Positions 1 to 10,949 of a DNA stretch of 64,000 nt are shown one piece after another (the stretch's first letter is position 1; every line of letters begins with the position of its first letter). Made by a program: the position numbers and the translations under genes. This DNA is from Moniliophthora roreri (taxonomy: Eukaryota; Basidiomycota; Agaricomycetes; Agaricales; Marasmiaceae). Where the stretch lies: assembly GCA_001466705.2 (NCBI GenBank), contig LATX02000017.1, forward strand, positions 31,457 to 95,456, given 5' to 3'. The notes under the pieces were generated by a model that worked only from the letters and a program-made list of their open reading frames with translations, did not search any database and was not told the DNA's origin.

Positions 1-550
1 TTGGCTAGAAAATGCAGATTTAGGAATATTAAGCAAAGACCAGCAAAAGAGTTGTATGAGCAGTTACCCAGAGCCCAGGCATTAGCTTTAAGTGATGAAG
101 TACTAGAGGATCTGGATAAAGCTGATTTTGTGATTGATGTTGAAAATATTGTTGAAGTAGATGAAGAATTAGCACAGTCCTTTTTAGAAGTCCTTGAAGT
201 AGAAAAAAATGGAATGCCAGCAGGGACTGTAGTGCAAAGAGATGTGATAGATACATATCTGAATAATATATCAGATGAACAGAGACAAAAAGTGATTATA
301 GTAGCATCTCAATCTGAGAACTTAAGGTGTGTTTATATGAAAGTAAATGGACACCCAGATGAGATTGAAGGGATTTTAGACCCAGGCTCTATGATCCTTT
401 GAATAAATAAGAAAGAAGCAGTAAGAAGAGGGATTACATGGAATCCTTCTACTTGTATACATATGCAGAGTGCAAATAGTAGCCTACAGAGAACACTAGG
501 GCTAGCCAGGAATAAGTTGATACAGATTGAAGATTTAGAATTGAGAGCGC
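1..550 (+). pseudogene. gypsy pro-pol N-terminal fragment (second copy of 13623-14172)
   Basis: This is the C-terminal part of the pre-protease and protease-entry region of a beta-family Ty3/gypsy pro-pol protein. The first 402 bases are open and end at a TGA. The same frame continues after it (INKKEAVRRG, IHMQSANSS), which matches the protease region of alpha1 on the minus strand near 55200-55330. The aspartate of the expected protease D-S/T-G motif is followed by PG (DPGS), and the TGA falls eight codons after that aspartate. The block repeats 13623-14172 base for base as far as I compared, and it is joined to an N at 2315. It is therefore likely an unmerged contig overlap and not a separate insertion. 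Confidence 0.75.
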
Positions 551-2294
551 TAATATGGTGAACCTAGAAAAGACCCACTTTTATTCATTTTACACTATTT
601 CTGAATTGGAACACTTTAATATGACATGAGATAACAGGTGATAAGGACTAGAGTGAGCCCAGTCTGCTAGTCATTGCCTTAGAGAAGCTGTGGTACCTTA
701 GAAAGTATGACAAGCTATATGATACACTATATAGAGGTGTCAAAGCTGTACTTTCTGACTTATCTATGTATCAGATCCAAAACGGCTCCCGAAACCTGTA
801 GAGAACCTAACTATGGCCCAATGAATGCATTGGCTAGTTAACCAAGCTCTCAAGTGCTATCAATGGGATTTTAATTTCTATTTTACTTTTCTATAACATC
901 TGCAAAGTGCTACCTGCAGTCAAACAGTACAGAGATACTTAGAGGAGACATCAAAACAGAACGACAACTTAGAACAGGAACGATCACAGAATGATCCTCC
1001 TCTGAAGTCAATATACAGATCAAAGTCAAAGCAGGTGATCTCTAAATAAAGAGTGCACCAGCGGCTAAACAATACAAGATAAACTAACTAGGTATAAAGT
1101 CAGCTCGGAAAGAAGGAAATCACTTCAGAAGGACATCCACTACCTACAGACAGATACAATGAGAAGCAGAAGAATATATAACGCATGAGGAGTCCTAAAT
1201 AAGACCGAGCATGCATTGTCAAAGGAGATAGGAACAGTAACAGCATGTTCCAAACTTGGAAACCTTGGCATCTAGGCCTCTGCCGATGTGCAGATACTAG
1301 AAAGAGAGATGCTGTCAAAAGACGGGACGGATACATCCATCTGCTCATAGATACCCGACTTAGAAAAGAGAAAATACAAATTATAGAGTCTAGAACACCT
1401 TGGAGGCATAGATACCTGTGCGGATATGGTCAGATACCCTAGCGGCCAGACTCTGTGACATCTGAATAATCTCTCTTTTAGTATCTTGGTCACTTGTTTG
1501 TCATTTCCTGAATTATTGGACATTATTTATAATTATCTGTAGATATATTCCTGGACCATATATAAGGACAGCTAGATATTTGTACATACTCAAGTAACTC
1601 TGCCCCCTCTGATTGTGAATACATGACGAGTTTGTTTGGTGTATAAATTTGTGTGCCATTCTAGTTTTGCTTTCTCACTACAGGCCCTGGAGATTGGTCC
1701 TGAGTGACTCCAGAGAGATAGAAATCTGATAACAAACTTGTGTCATAAGAGATAAGAGTAACATCTTGAGTGCATTATAGCACTTTTCTAAGAGAAACTT
1801 TACACCAAGAAGGAGCCTTGGGCACTTGGAGTGTGGCCTGTGTGTGTATCAGGTTGTGACACACTTAGAGTCTTAGCAAGGGGTGTGCCTGCACTGAACT
1901 CTTTGTAGAAATTGGTCTAGGACCTTTTCCAGTACACTGTGTGCTGTAGTTGTCTTAAAGAAGTCTTGAACTCCATAGGGTCAGACTATATCGGCTATTG
2001 AGTCTTTGTACAGGACTGTAGCTCTTGTGTTTGTGCTTTGTGCACTGTGTTCTTTGTGTTTTGTGTGTGTGTTTGTGATATAAACCATTTTAAAACCATA
2101 TATACTCCTCTGGAGGTGAACACTTTGAAGTAGATTGCTTCAATAAGAGAGAATCAACCTAGCTAAGAGTTTTGTTGGCATTCTAAGTGCAGTAACTCTG
2201 ATCACATTGATCCACACTTGCACAACAACCTGAGTTAGACTTTTGGAGGTTATCTTTTGGGTAGTTTTCCATTAGTCTTATCTTAGACAAATTA
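551..2294 (+). repeat. LTR-alpha copy
   Basis: A long terminal repeat of the alpha family, running from TAATATGGTG to ACAAATTA. It carries a TATA box (TATATAAG, 1559-1566) and a TG-rich stretch near 2050. Up to about base 1730 it is identical to the copy at 14173. After that it differs by scattered transitions (for example AACAAAC against AATGAAC), and it does not share the copy's right flank. Bases 2295-2314 after it are unrelated to the protease sequence that follows the 14173 copy. It may be a hybrid produced at the contig join. Confidence 0.8.
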
Positions 2295-2315
2295 ACAGAC
2301 TGGCAAGTGTGTGGN
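2295..2315. other. assembly seam (single N at 2315)
   Basis: A 20-base stretch that I cannot place, followed by one N. Sequence to the left repeats 13623-15918 and sequence to the right repeats 8832-11768, so two contigs that overlap other parts of this window are joined here. Confidence 0.85.
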
Positions 2316-3030
2316 TACACCTCCTTTATCTTCTCTTTTCCCATCTGTAATGCTGCCTCTGCCTCCTCTCGAATCTTCTTCAGATCGTCAAGGCGTGCCT
2401 CTAAAGCAGGGAACTTGTTTGTGTGTCGTCCTGCTGGGATGGTAAAGTCAGGCCTATACCCATACACAACTTCAAAGGGGCTTTTGTCATGTGCTGTGTG
2501 AACTCGTGAGTTGAGTACGAATTCTGCAGTAGGGAGCCAGTCTGCCCAGTCATCTTGACGTTTGCTCACAAAGAGACAAAGGAACTGTTCAATCTCTTGG
2601 TTTGCTTGTTCTGTCTGTCCATTTGCTAATAGGTGGTATGCAGTTGTGAGACCTGCTTGGATTTCTAGGTGTTTGTAGAGTGCATGTGTGACTTGAGCTG
2701 CAAATTGGGGTCCTCTATCTGACACAAACTTGTGGGGTATGCCATGAAGACAGAAGATCTCCCGATAGTGTATGTCTGCAACTCCTTTAGCATTGAGAGT
2801 GGTCATAGTTGGTAGGATATAGACTTGTTTGCTGTAGAGGTTGACGTAGGTGATAATGGCATCATACCTCTGGCTTTCAGGCAGCCCTGTGATAAGGTCC
2901 ACACCCACTACGTTCCATGAGCCTTCAGGCACATCATATGGGTGCAATGTTGCATCTGGGTGTACTGCTGGCTTGCTTCACTGACATCTTTCACATCCCT
3001 GCACATACTTTCTGACAAAGCCAACTCCAC
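2316..3030 (-). pseudogene. chromodomain gypsy integrase fragment (copy of 8832-9546)
   Basis: The integrase core of the LTR-gamma element. The catalytic aspartates are visible in GVDLITGLP and VSDRGPQF and the glutamate in NQEIEQF. An intact zinc-finger tail (GCERC) lies upstream. The chromodomain end is missing because the copy stops at the N at 2315. It is identical to the corresponding part of the complete element at an offset of 6516, as far as I compared. Confidence 0.8.
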
Positions 3031-3087
3031 TTGCTTTTAATCAAACTCACATTTCTCAGGACACAGATAGAGGTTGTTCTCCTGCAG

Positions 3088-3780
3088 TCATTTGAGTACT
3101 TCATGCATTGTCCGATGATGTTCCTCCAAGTTGGTACTGTAGATGATAATGTTATCCAGATACACAGCAACCTTCCCCTGGGCAATCAGGTCTGCGAAGA
3201 TGGAGTTTATGAGTGCTTGAAAGGTGGCTGGAGAGTTTATCAGCCCAAAGAACATGACCTGGGGTTCGAAGAGACCTCGGTTGGTGACAAAGGCAGCCTT
3301 CCATTCATCTCCTTCCTTAATCCAAACATTGTTGTAACCCCAACAAACATCCAGCTTGGTGAAGTATTTAGCACCTTTGAGTCGGTTGATAATGTCAGAA
3401 GCAAGAGGGAGCAGATATTGATTCTTGACTGTGAACTTGTTGAGCTTGCGATAATCCTGTATGAATCGCAGCTTGCCATTCTTCTTCTTCACAAAGAAGA
3501 CTGGAGAAGCCATGGGCGACTTGGAAGGGATGATATATCCTTTTCACAAGTTCTTCTCTAAGAATTGGTTCAGCTCCCCTTGCTCATTCACCGACATGGG
3601 GTACACCTTGGATCGGATCGTCTCAGGTGCATCTGGTTTCAGGTCAATGGTATGGTCGTATGGCTTATGCTCTGGGAGACGATGGGACTCTTCCCTCTGA
3701 GAAGACCTTTCAGTACTTGTGGAACTCTGCTGGCACAATCTCTTCCATGCTTTGCTTCTCCTTCTTCTTCGACTCTTCAT
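3088..3780 (-). pseudogene. chromodomain gypsy reverse transcriptase fragment (copy)
   Basis: Reverse transcriptase palm and fingers in one frame broken by a TGA (around 3544-3546). The conserved FVKKKNGKLRF and QDYRKLN motifs are present. The catalytic box reads YLDN instead of YLDD, so the second metal-binding aspartate is lost. It is the same sequence as 9604-10296. See that entry for the internal deletion that removes RNase H. Confidence 0.8.
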
Positions 3781-4426
3781 ATGCTAACTCAGCTGAATAT
3801 GTCACTCCAGCTGCCACCCACAGCTCATCCGTTGTATCCTCAAGGATCCCCTCCTTCCACCACTTCCTCCTCTGCTTACAATTCCCCATAATCCTTTGAT
3901 ACCTCTCCTCTACTTCAGCTCCATCCTCCTTCACTTCTTCCTCTTTCTCCACTTTAATGTTCATTAACCTGGCTCTCCAGTCTATATCTGAGTTAACCTT
4001 CCTTAACCACAGCAGACCCAGAATCACCTCCTCTGAGCCCAGATCTGTGACTAACAGCTCCACCACTTCCACATAGTTCCCAATAGTCAGCTCCAGTTGC
4101 ACAAACTCTGAGATGCTTCCAGCACAATTTTTGGTTCTGTTGATGTTGTACAGAGGTATCTCCTTCTTAAGAAGGTGCCTCCATACCTTGTGTTCCATCA
4201 CCCAGCTTTGGCTTATGAATAAGCCAGTTGCTCCAGAGTCTATCATTGCCACAACTTTCTTTCTTCGGTTTCTTCCCCTCAGACTTGCATGTACATGGAA
4301 GTGGTTATCATGTTTATTGGCAACAGGAATAGATATTGTACATGCAGAGACTGAATCATACGTAGAAGGAGATGGCGAAGGAGAAAGTGAATGATTGGGT
4401 GCCCCATTTGTGGCTGGCAGCAACAC
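3710..4426 (-). pseudogene. chromodomain gypsy aspartic protease fragment (copy)
   Basis: Retropepsin-like protease with the active-site motif AMIDSGATGLF and the downstream flap and helix region (VILGLLWLRKVN). It is an open frame of 238 codons, identical to 10226-10942. Confidence 0.8.
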
Positions 4427-4635
4427 CCATTTTAAAAAGACTGCTTGAGGGCAGCAAACTGGGCTGACAGCTGGTTGAGTTGAGCCAGCATGTTATTGAT
4501 GTTGGGAGGTGGGGAGTGTGGTGATGATGGCTCAGGTGGTGACGGAGCAGAGACTTCTATGGGGATGCTTTCAGATGCTGCCACTCTTCTTGCTTTTGGT
4601 CTGCTAGCCCACTTGTCAAAGCACACTGCTTCGCA

Positions 4636-5252
4636 ATGACTAGCCTGACCACAATGATCACAGATCTCACGTTCATAATTGCCATTTGCCTTAGTGTGCT
4701 AGGTGGAGCCACACCCATAGCACTTCCCAGCCATCATGTGGGTCCAGTCCAGCCTGGACTTGGTGGCATTGACTTCCATGGCATTGGGGTCATAAGCAGG
4801 TGGGGCAAAGGGAGTGATTGAAGCAGTTGATGGGTGAGGGGCAGGAGGTGGGATAGTAGGCATAGTCATTGCTGCTACAGGTCAGCGGGCCTTCTCAGCC
4901 TCCCGTTGACAGATATGAACATCCAGGTTATTGGCAATGTTAATGAGCTGGTCGAGGGTCTCGGTCTTGCGGTCGGTGTGCACAAGCTCATCCTTGATGC
5001 GAGATGCCATGTGCTCATAGAAGCGGTCATAGAGGTTAGCAGAGGAATAGCTAGTCCTCAACATGATCTCTTTGAACTTGGCAGCATACTCAGCTACTGA
5101 CTGCTTCCCTTGAAAGAGCACATGCAGTTGTTCCTTCGCATCTGCTGCCTCATCTGTTGTCTCAAACCTCAGCTTAAAGCCTTTGACAAATTCCTCCCAG
5201 CTGTTGTTGTAGAGGTGCCTCCCTTGGGCAACCTCTTCCATAGCTAGTGTGG
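4636..5252 (-). pseudogene. chromodomain gypsy Gag C-terminal half (copy)
   Basis: Copy of the Gag C-terminal part. It has the conserved Gag helices (the KGFKLRFE and EYAAKFKEI region near 5070-5190) and, further down, a zinc knuckle CX2CX4HX4C (CDHCGQASHCEAVC, about 4610-4655). It ends at the N at 5253 where the complete copy continues to 12156. Confidence 0.75.
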
Positions 5253-5253
5253 N
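5253..5253. other. assembly seam (single N)
   Basis: The single N joins the truncated chromodomain Gag copy to the middle of an LTR-beta. The join breaks a coding frame that is intact at 11768, so it is a contig boundary and not a biological junction. Confidence 0.85.
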
Positions 5254-5924
5254 AGCAATCAGTATTTTTCAACTACTTCAGGCCCTAGCTTATTTAGTTG
5301 TGCAAGAGGCACAGGCTAGTTGAGACCTGAGATTGTATTCCAAACCAGAGATATAAATAAAAGCTAAGAAGAGCTTAGTTTTTAATGCAAGAGGCATGTT
5401 TTCTAATAAGAAGAATATTGTATCAGTCTACTAAGAGGGTAGCTGATGTGCATCAGTATAGTCTGGTGTTTTGACATGAATCAGAGAGGGTTTCAGGCTA
5501 GCAGTGTCTAGAAGATTTGTCCTCTTGAGAATTGTTGCAGAACATAGCTAAGAGGGCTATATTCAGGTACAAGAGGTACCTTTATTCTCACTTAGAAGAA
5601 GTTTATTCTTTGGGCAGTGTCTGGTTGAAAATCTATACTAGTATTTGCTTTCAAAGTGATTAATAAAACCACAAACCAAATAAATATTATATAAAATGAA
5701 CTCTAATCTCAATCTGAGAAGTTGTTTTGAAGGCAACTGTCTCTGACCTACCAAGCAAGACATTGAGAATTACTTTTGACATTGTGGTAACAGTGAACCA
5801 CACCGAACCAACTACGTTTTGTTTTGACTCTTAGTTCTTGAATATATATGGAAAAAGTCTGGTATTTTAGCACCACAGGCCTCATGTTTTCACAGTAGAG
5901 GCATAGATTTTTTGAGCATCTTCG
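5254..5924 (+). repeat. LTR-beta, 3' portion (5' LTR of beta1)
   Basis: About 670 bases matching 26118-26789, beginning inside the LTR at the N and ending GCATCTTCG two bases before the primer site. The other copy ends TTCA, giving the usual CA terminus. The promoter half is missing. Confidence 0.75.
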
Positions 5925-5926
5925 TC

Positions 5927-5944
5927 TGGAGCCCACTGTGAGGG
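5927..5944 (+). other. primer binding site of beta1
   Basis: TGGAGCCCACTGTGAGGG lies 2 bases after the LTR end. It starts with TGG as expected for pairing with a tRNA CCA end. The same TGGAGCC start at the same spacing is found in beta2 (26792) and on the minus strand in alpha1 (58380 and 59221), which supports the call. The primer tRNA is not identified. Confidence 0.65.
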
Positions 5945-6064
5945 TGGTTCTAGAGAATATTATCAGAAAATTGCTTGTTATGAAGAGATAAGCTTCAGAA
6001 AAGACAATCAGATAGAGAATATTAGTTAAGTCTTGAAGAGATTTGACTTGAACTAGAGATCTTA

Positions 6065-7773
6065 GTGACAAATAAAGATCTAGAGCAAAAAGAGCTAGTC
6101 AAGATCAGTCCAAAGAAACAAACCATTGAAGAATTTGTTCAAGGTTCCAGTGTGCAGGTAGAAGGAGCTTCGCCTAGTCAATTCAGAGCTTCATCATCAT
6201 CACAGTCTAGTGTAGAAAGGAGAGTGATGAGGAGTCAAACACAAACTACAGGCTTACCATTACTGCCACCTGCAGAGAGTTTTACTAGAAGCAGAGTACC
6301 CATATATCCAGCTTCAACATTTGGTACTGCCAAAAGATTTCCACAATTCCAAGAGGAATTTATTCTCAGTCCAGCACCTAGAAGATATAGATTAAAAGCA
6401 CCACCTAATACACTATTAATACTTACACTGAGAGAGTCACCTGAACAGACAGAACAAAGCAATAGTTTTAGTTCCAGCTCAGAAGAAGAAGAATATTTTG
6501 ATCCAGACAAAGAAGTTACAGGAGATAATACTGTATCTGAACAAAGCAAGATGGCAGACTTAGCACAGAGAGAAAAGTAGAATACACTTACTGATGCAGC
6601 AGCCAAAGAAGTATGAAATGAGAGTGTTTTGAAAATATTGTTGAAGATAGAGCAATTTGATGAGTTGCAACCCTATGACTCTTCAACCATAGCTTGAAGA
6701 TTTTGAGAATGCACTAGACATGGCTCAGGTTAAGAAGGACATGTTGAAATCTATCTAGCTATGTTGAAGTTTTCATATGATCTGAGACAGCAGTTACAAG
6801 ATAGAAAGGAAGCTTTGGGCCACTCATAGAGTGAGTTCAGGAAATTATTATTCAGAGAGTTCCCAGATTCAGTTGATAATGGCCAAGGATCAATAGTCAG
6901 ACTACAGAAGATTGTGGCAGTATATCAGAAAGCTACAGACTGGGATTTAGAGAAACTTAGAGCATATTATAGAGCATTTAAGCTGAAAGCAGCTAAATTA
7001 ATAAGAGACCCACCTATGATTTTGAACTTTGAAGTGATAGGATTTTATTTAGCAGGTTTAGAACCATCAGTCTGTGAAAGAGTCCAGATTAGGATGGCTG
7101 ATTGGTCTCTGAACAAGCTAAATCTGGAAGCTGAAGATGGAAGGAGAAGAATGGATCCATAGAAACTTCAGGAAGTCATGGAACAAGCAGAGATGATTAT
7201 GAGTGCAAGCTCAGGAGATGTATATATGGGATTAGGAAGTTTTGCATTAGGAGCTGGAGTCCCACCAGTCAACCCAGGAGTGGGCACAGCAATGCTAAGT
7301 GCAGCAATGCCTTTGTCATATCCATTCCAGCTACCACTAGTATTTCCTACTATGAATATTACCCAGCCATCGAAGCCAGTTTCAGTGAAACAAGAGGAAT
7401 TGTTTCTAGATATCCTAGATAAGACTAAAGAAGAAGCAGAGTTGAGAACTATGGGCACAGCTACATCAGTAGATGCACATACAGTATCTATTAAGGTGCA
7501 TGAGACAGAGTTAGCAGCCTTAAAGAAGAGAATGGAAGATGTAAAGACACTTTCTACTGAAGTTAAAGATATAAAGACAACATTAGTAGGCATGCCAGGG
7601 ACAGATTATTGCTGCAATGGCAGGCCAAACTAATAGGCCAAGTGATGGAAATAATAATATTGTGAGAGGGAAACCAGGACAGCCAATGATTGGTGGAGGA
7701 AAATATTTATGTTTCTACTGCAATGAAGATGGTTATAGGCTTAGAGATTGTCCTTACCAAAGAGAAATAATAG
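6065..7773 (+). pseudogene. beta1 Gag, N-terminal part up to the zinc knuckle
   Basis: Gag-like structural protein. The N-terminal part is Ser/Pro/Arg-rich and ends in an acidic run (SSEEEEYFDPDKE, near 6480). A helical Gag core follows (YQKATDWDLEKLRAYYRAF, near 6920). A nucleic-acid knuckle near 7711-7750 reads CFYCNEDGYRLRDC, that is CX2CX4HX4C with the histidine changed to tyrosine. The frame is held from 6065 to about 7600 but broken by several stops. A frameshift near 7600 precedes the knuckle. No convincing ATG is visible at the start. The chromodomain element interrupts the gene at 7774, and the Gag tail resumes at 12862. Confidence 0.75.
7769..7773 (+). repeat. target-site duplication (left), AATAG
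   Basis: AATAG immediately before the LTR-gamma. The identical five bases follow the right LTR at 12862-12866, which proves the element inserted here as a unit. Confidence 0.9.
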
Positions 7774-8229
7774 TGTGGTGCTGCAATGACTCTAGTAACA
7801 GTGAGTAGAACCCTCTGCACTCAAGCCAAGAAAGAGATAAGGAAAGAGGGTGATCCAGCATAGACTCTAGGTCGATATGATGTTGGACTCAACAGACACT
7901 AAGTCAATGCCTAGCCCAAATGACCAAGTTAGCTTAACTACTGAGAGAGATATACAAGGAATACTTGCCTAGCCCAAATGACCAAGAGGTCAAGATGGGG
8001 AACTAGGCTACAAGTGTCAAGTATAAATACAAGGAGTCTGTCTCAGCGAGAATAACTGATGGAAATGGAAGAATGATCTGGAAGGAGATCTGGGTTGAAT
8101 GGAATGTTCTATGGAAAAGTGGCTGTGATGGTATAAATAAGGTAAGTAATCGGATAAATAGATAAAAGATAAGAGATAAGATAATGGGACTTAGAAGAAA
8201 AGAGAAAGGAAAAGTTGCACTCCATCACA
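7774..8229 (-). repeat. LTR-gamma (3' LTR in element orientation)
   Basis: 456-bp LTR nearly identical to 12406-12861, with scattered single-base differences such as GTGATCCAGC against GTGATCTGGC. TG...CA termini. The element is on the minus strand, so this is its 3' LTR. Confidence 0.92.
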
Positions 8230-9546
8230 TTACCCCCTTCCTAGAGTCTATCATCTGTGATAGACCTAGGCCTACTCTCTTCCCCTCCTCCCATGCAAGG
8301 TCTGTCATTGCCTCTGTGAAGTTCTTAAGTTCTTGCCATGGTAGTGTTGCAAAGAGTGCCACAGCCACTCTGGCTGGTGCATTGGGGTTCTTTTTGTGGA
8401 ATTTCTTCACCTTGGCCTTTGCATGTTCTACATTTTCTGCGGGCTCCCAGCTATCTTCTTCTTCACCGTATCCTTCCCATCTCATCAAGTACTGCAACTT
8501 CTTTCTGTACACTTAGCTGTCCAATATTTCTTCTACTAAATGCTCTTCCTCTCCTTCCACTTCTACTGCTTCAGGTGGTGGGGCTTGTTGTCCATTGACT
8601 TCATTGCCTTTCCATGGTGATAAACAATTAATGTGGAATATATTGTGGACTTTCATTGCTGGAGGTAATTTGAGGCGGTAATCTAAGTCACCAATGCGTT
8701 CCACCATCTCAAAGGGGCCTGGTTGTCTTGGGCCTAATTTTCTGCTTGCCTGATGGATTTTAATGTCCTTTTCTGCAAGCCACACCTTGTCTCCCACTCT
8801 GAACTCGTGTGCTTTCCTCTTCCCCTCCTCGTACACCTCCTTTATCTTCTCTTTTCCCATCTGTAATGCTGCCTCTGCCTCCTCTCGAATCTTCTTCAGA
8901 TCGTCAAGGCGTGCCTCTAAAGCAGGGAACTTGTTTGTGTGTCGTCCTGCTGGGATGGTAAAGTCAGGCCTATACCCATACACAACTTCAAAGGGGCTTT
9001 TGTCATGTGCTGTGTGAACTCGTGAGTTGAGTACGAATTCTGCAGTAGGGAGCCAGTCTGCCCAGTCATCTTGACGTTTGCTCACAAAGAGACAAAGGAA
9101 CTGTTCAATCTCTTGGTTTGCTTGTTCTGTCTGTCCATTTGCTAATAGGTGGTATGCAGTTGTGAGACCTGCTTGGATTTCTAGGTGTTTGTAGAGTGCA
9201 TGTGTGACTTGAGCTGCAAATTGGGGTCCTCTATCTGACACAAACTTGTGGGGTATGCCATGAAGACAGAAGATCTCCCGATAGTGTATGTCTGCAACTC
9301 CTTTAGCATTGAGAGTGGTCATAGTTGGTAGGATATAGACTTGTTTGCTGTAGAGGTTGACGTAGGTGATAATGGCATCATACCTCTGGCTTTCAGGCAG
9401 CCCTGTGATAAGGTCCACACCCACTACGTTCCATGAGCCTTCAGGCACATCATATGGGTGCAATGTTGCATCTGGGTGTACTGCTGGCTTGCTTCACTGA
9501 CATCTTTCACATCCCTGCACATACTTTCTGACAAAGCCAACTCCAC
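8225..9546 (-). pseudogene. chromovirus integrase with C-terminal chromodomain
   Basis: Integrase of the LTR-gamma element. A remnant zinc-finger (KYVQGCERC, about 9500-9530) precedes a core with catalytic D (GVDLITGLP), D (VSDRGPQF) and E (NQEIEQF), about 9200-9460. The C-terminal domain follows (KVWLAEKDIK, RKLGPRQPGPF). After an in-frame TAA (8513-8515) the same frame encodes a chromodomain (LQYLMRWEGYGEEEDSWEP, about 8440-8500), which has the aromatic and acidic residues typical of the fold. The DDE residues remain, but the single stop would remove the chromodomain and the N-terminus is truncated by the internal deletion. Confidence 0.88.
8230..8243 (-). other. polypurine tract of the chromodomain element
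   Basis: On the minus strand, AGGAAGGGGG followed by TAA abuts the LTR. This is the expected primer position for plus-strand DNA synthesis. Confidence 0.75.
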
Positions 9547-9603
9547 TTGCTTTTAATCAAACTCACATTTCTCAGGACACAGATAGAGGTTGTTCTCCTG
9601 CAG

Positions 9604-10296
9604 TCATTTGAGTACTTCATGCATTGTCCGATGATGTTCCTCCAAGTTGGTACTGTAGATGATAATGTTATCCAGATACACAGCAACCTTCCCCTGGGCA
9701 ATCAGGTCTGCGAAGATGGAGTTTATGAGTGCTTGAAAGGTGGCTGGAGAGTTTATCAGCCCAAAGAACATGACCTGGGGTTCGAAGAGACCTCGGTTGG
9801 TGACAAAGGCAGCCTTCCATTCATCTCCTTCCTTAATCCAAACATTGTTGTAACCCCAACAAACATCCAGCTTGGTGAAGTATTTAGCACCTTTGAGTCG
9901 GTTGATAATGTCAGAAGCAAGAGGGAGCAGATATTGATTCTTGACTGTGAACTTGTTGAGCTTGCGATAATCCTGTATGAATCGCAGCTTGCCATTCTTC
10001 TTCTTCACAAAGAAGACTGGAGAAGCCATGGGCGACTTGGAAGGGATGATATATCCTTTTCACAAGTTCTTCTCTAAGAATTGGTTCAGCTCCCCTTGCT
10101 CATTCACCGACATGGGGTACACCTTGGATCGGATCGTCTCAGGTGCATCTGGTTTCAGGTCAATGGTATGGTCGTATGGCTTATGCTCTGGGAGACGATG
10201 GGACTCTTCCCTCTGAGAAGACCTTTCAGTACTTGTGGAACTCTGCTGGCACAATCTCTTCCATGCTTTGCTTCTCCTTCTTCTTCGACTCTTCAT
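9604..10296 (-). pseudogene. chromovirus reverse transcriptase, YLDN mutant
   Basis: RT fingers and palm: [15 protein letters not shown], then (after a TGA at 10060-10062) SPVFFVKKKNGKLRF, QDYRKLNKFTVKNQYLLP, TKLDVCWGYNN and GLINSPATFQ. The catalytic motif is YLDNIIIYS where active family members have YLDD. DVCW in place of DVRW and LINSP in place of LTNSP are further single transitions. Just after the palm the sequence jumps into the integrase zinc finger, so the thumb, connection and RNase H are absent. The product would have no polymerase activity. The frame is shifted relative to the protease upstream by one indel near 10230. Confidence 0.85.
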
Positions 10297-10942
10297 ATGC
10301 TAACTCAGCTGAATATGTCACTCCAGCTGCCACCCACAGCTCATCCGTTGTATCCTCAAGGATCCCCTCCTTCCACCACTTCCTCCTCTGCTTACAATTC
10401 CCCATAATCCTTTGATACCTCTCCTCTACTTCAGCTCCATCCTCCTTCACTTCTTCCTCTTTCTCCACTTTAATGTTCATTAACCTGGCTCTCCAGTCTA
10501 TATCTGAGTTAACCTTCCTTAACCACAGCAGACCCAGAATCACCTCCTCTGAGCCCAGATCTGTGACTAACAGCTCCACCACTTCCACATAGTTCCCAAT
10601 AGTCAGCTCCAGTTGCACAAACTCTGAGATGCTTCCAGCACAATTTTTGGTTCTGTTGATGTTGTACAGAGGTATCTCCTTCTTAAGAAGGTGCCTCCAT
10701 ACCTTGTGTTCCATCACCCAGCTTTGGCTTATGAATAAGCCAGTTGCTCCAGAGTCTATCATTGCCACAACTTTCTTTCTTCGGTTTCTTCCCCTCAGAC
10801 TTGCATGTACATGGAAGTGGTTATCATGTTTATTGGCAACAGGAATAGATATTGTACATGCAGAGACTGAATCATACGTAGAAGGAGATGGCGAAGGAGA
10901 AAGTGAATGATTGGGTGCCCCATTTGTGGCTGGCAGCAACAC
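10226..10942 (-). pseudogene. chromovirus aspartic protease
   Basis: Open frame of 238 codons covering a retropepsin fold: VVAMIDSGATGLFISQ (active site about residues 60-75), a flap region and the conserved VILGLLWLRKVN near residue 135. The linker to RT (VPAEFHKY) follows, where a frame change separates it from the RT frame. In the intact element this would be part of one Gag-Pol polyprotein. Confidence 0.85.
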
Positions 10943-10949
10943 CCATTTT

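Noticed and set aside
3031..3561. Open frame of 176 codons on the plus strand
   Set aside because: It is the shadow of the RT on the minus strand; the minus frame has clear RT motifs.
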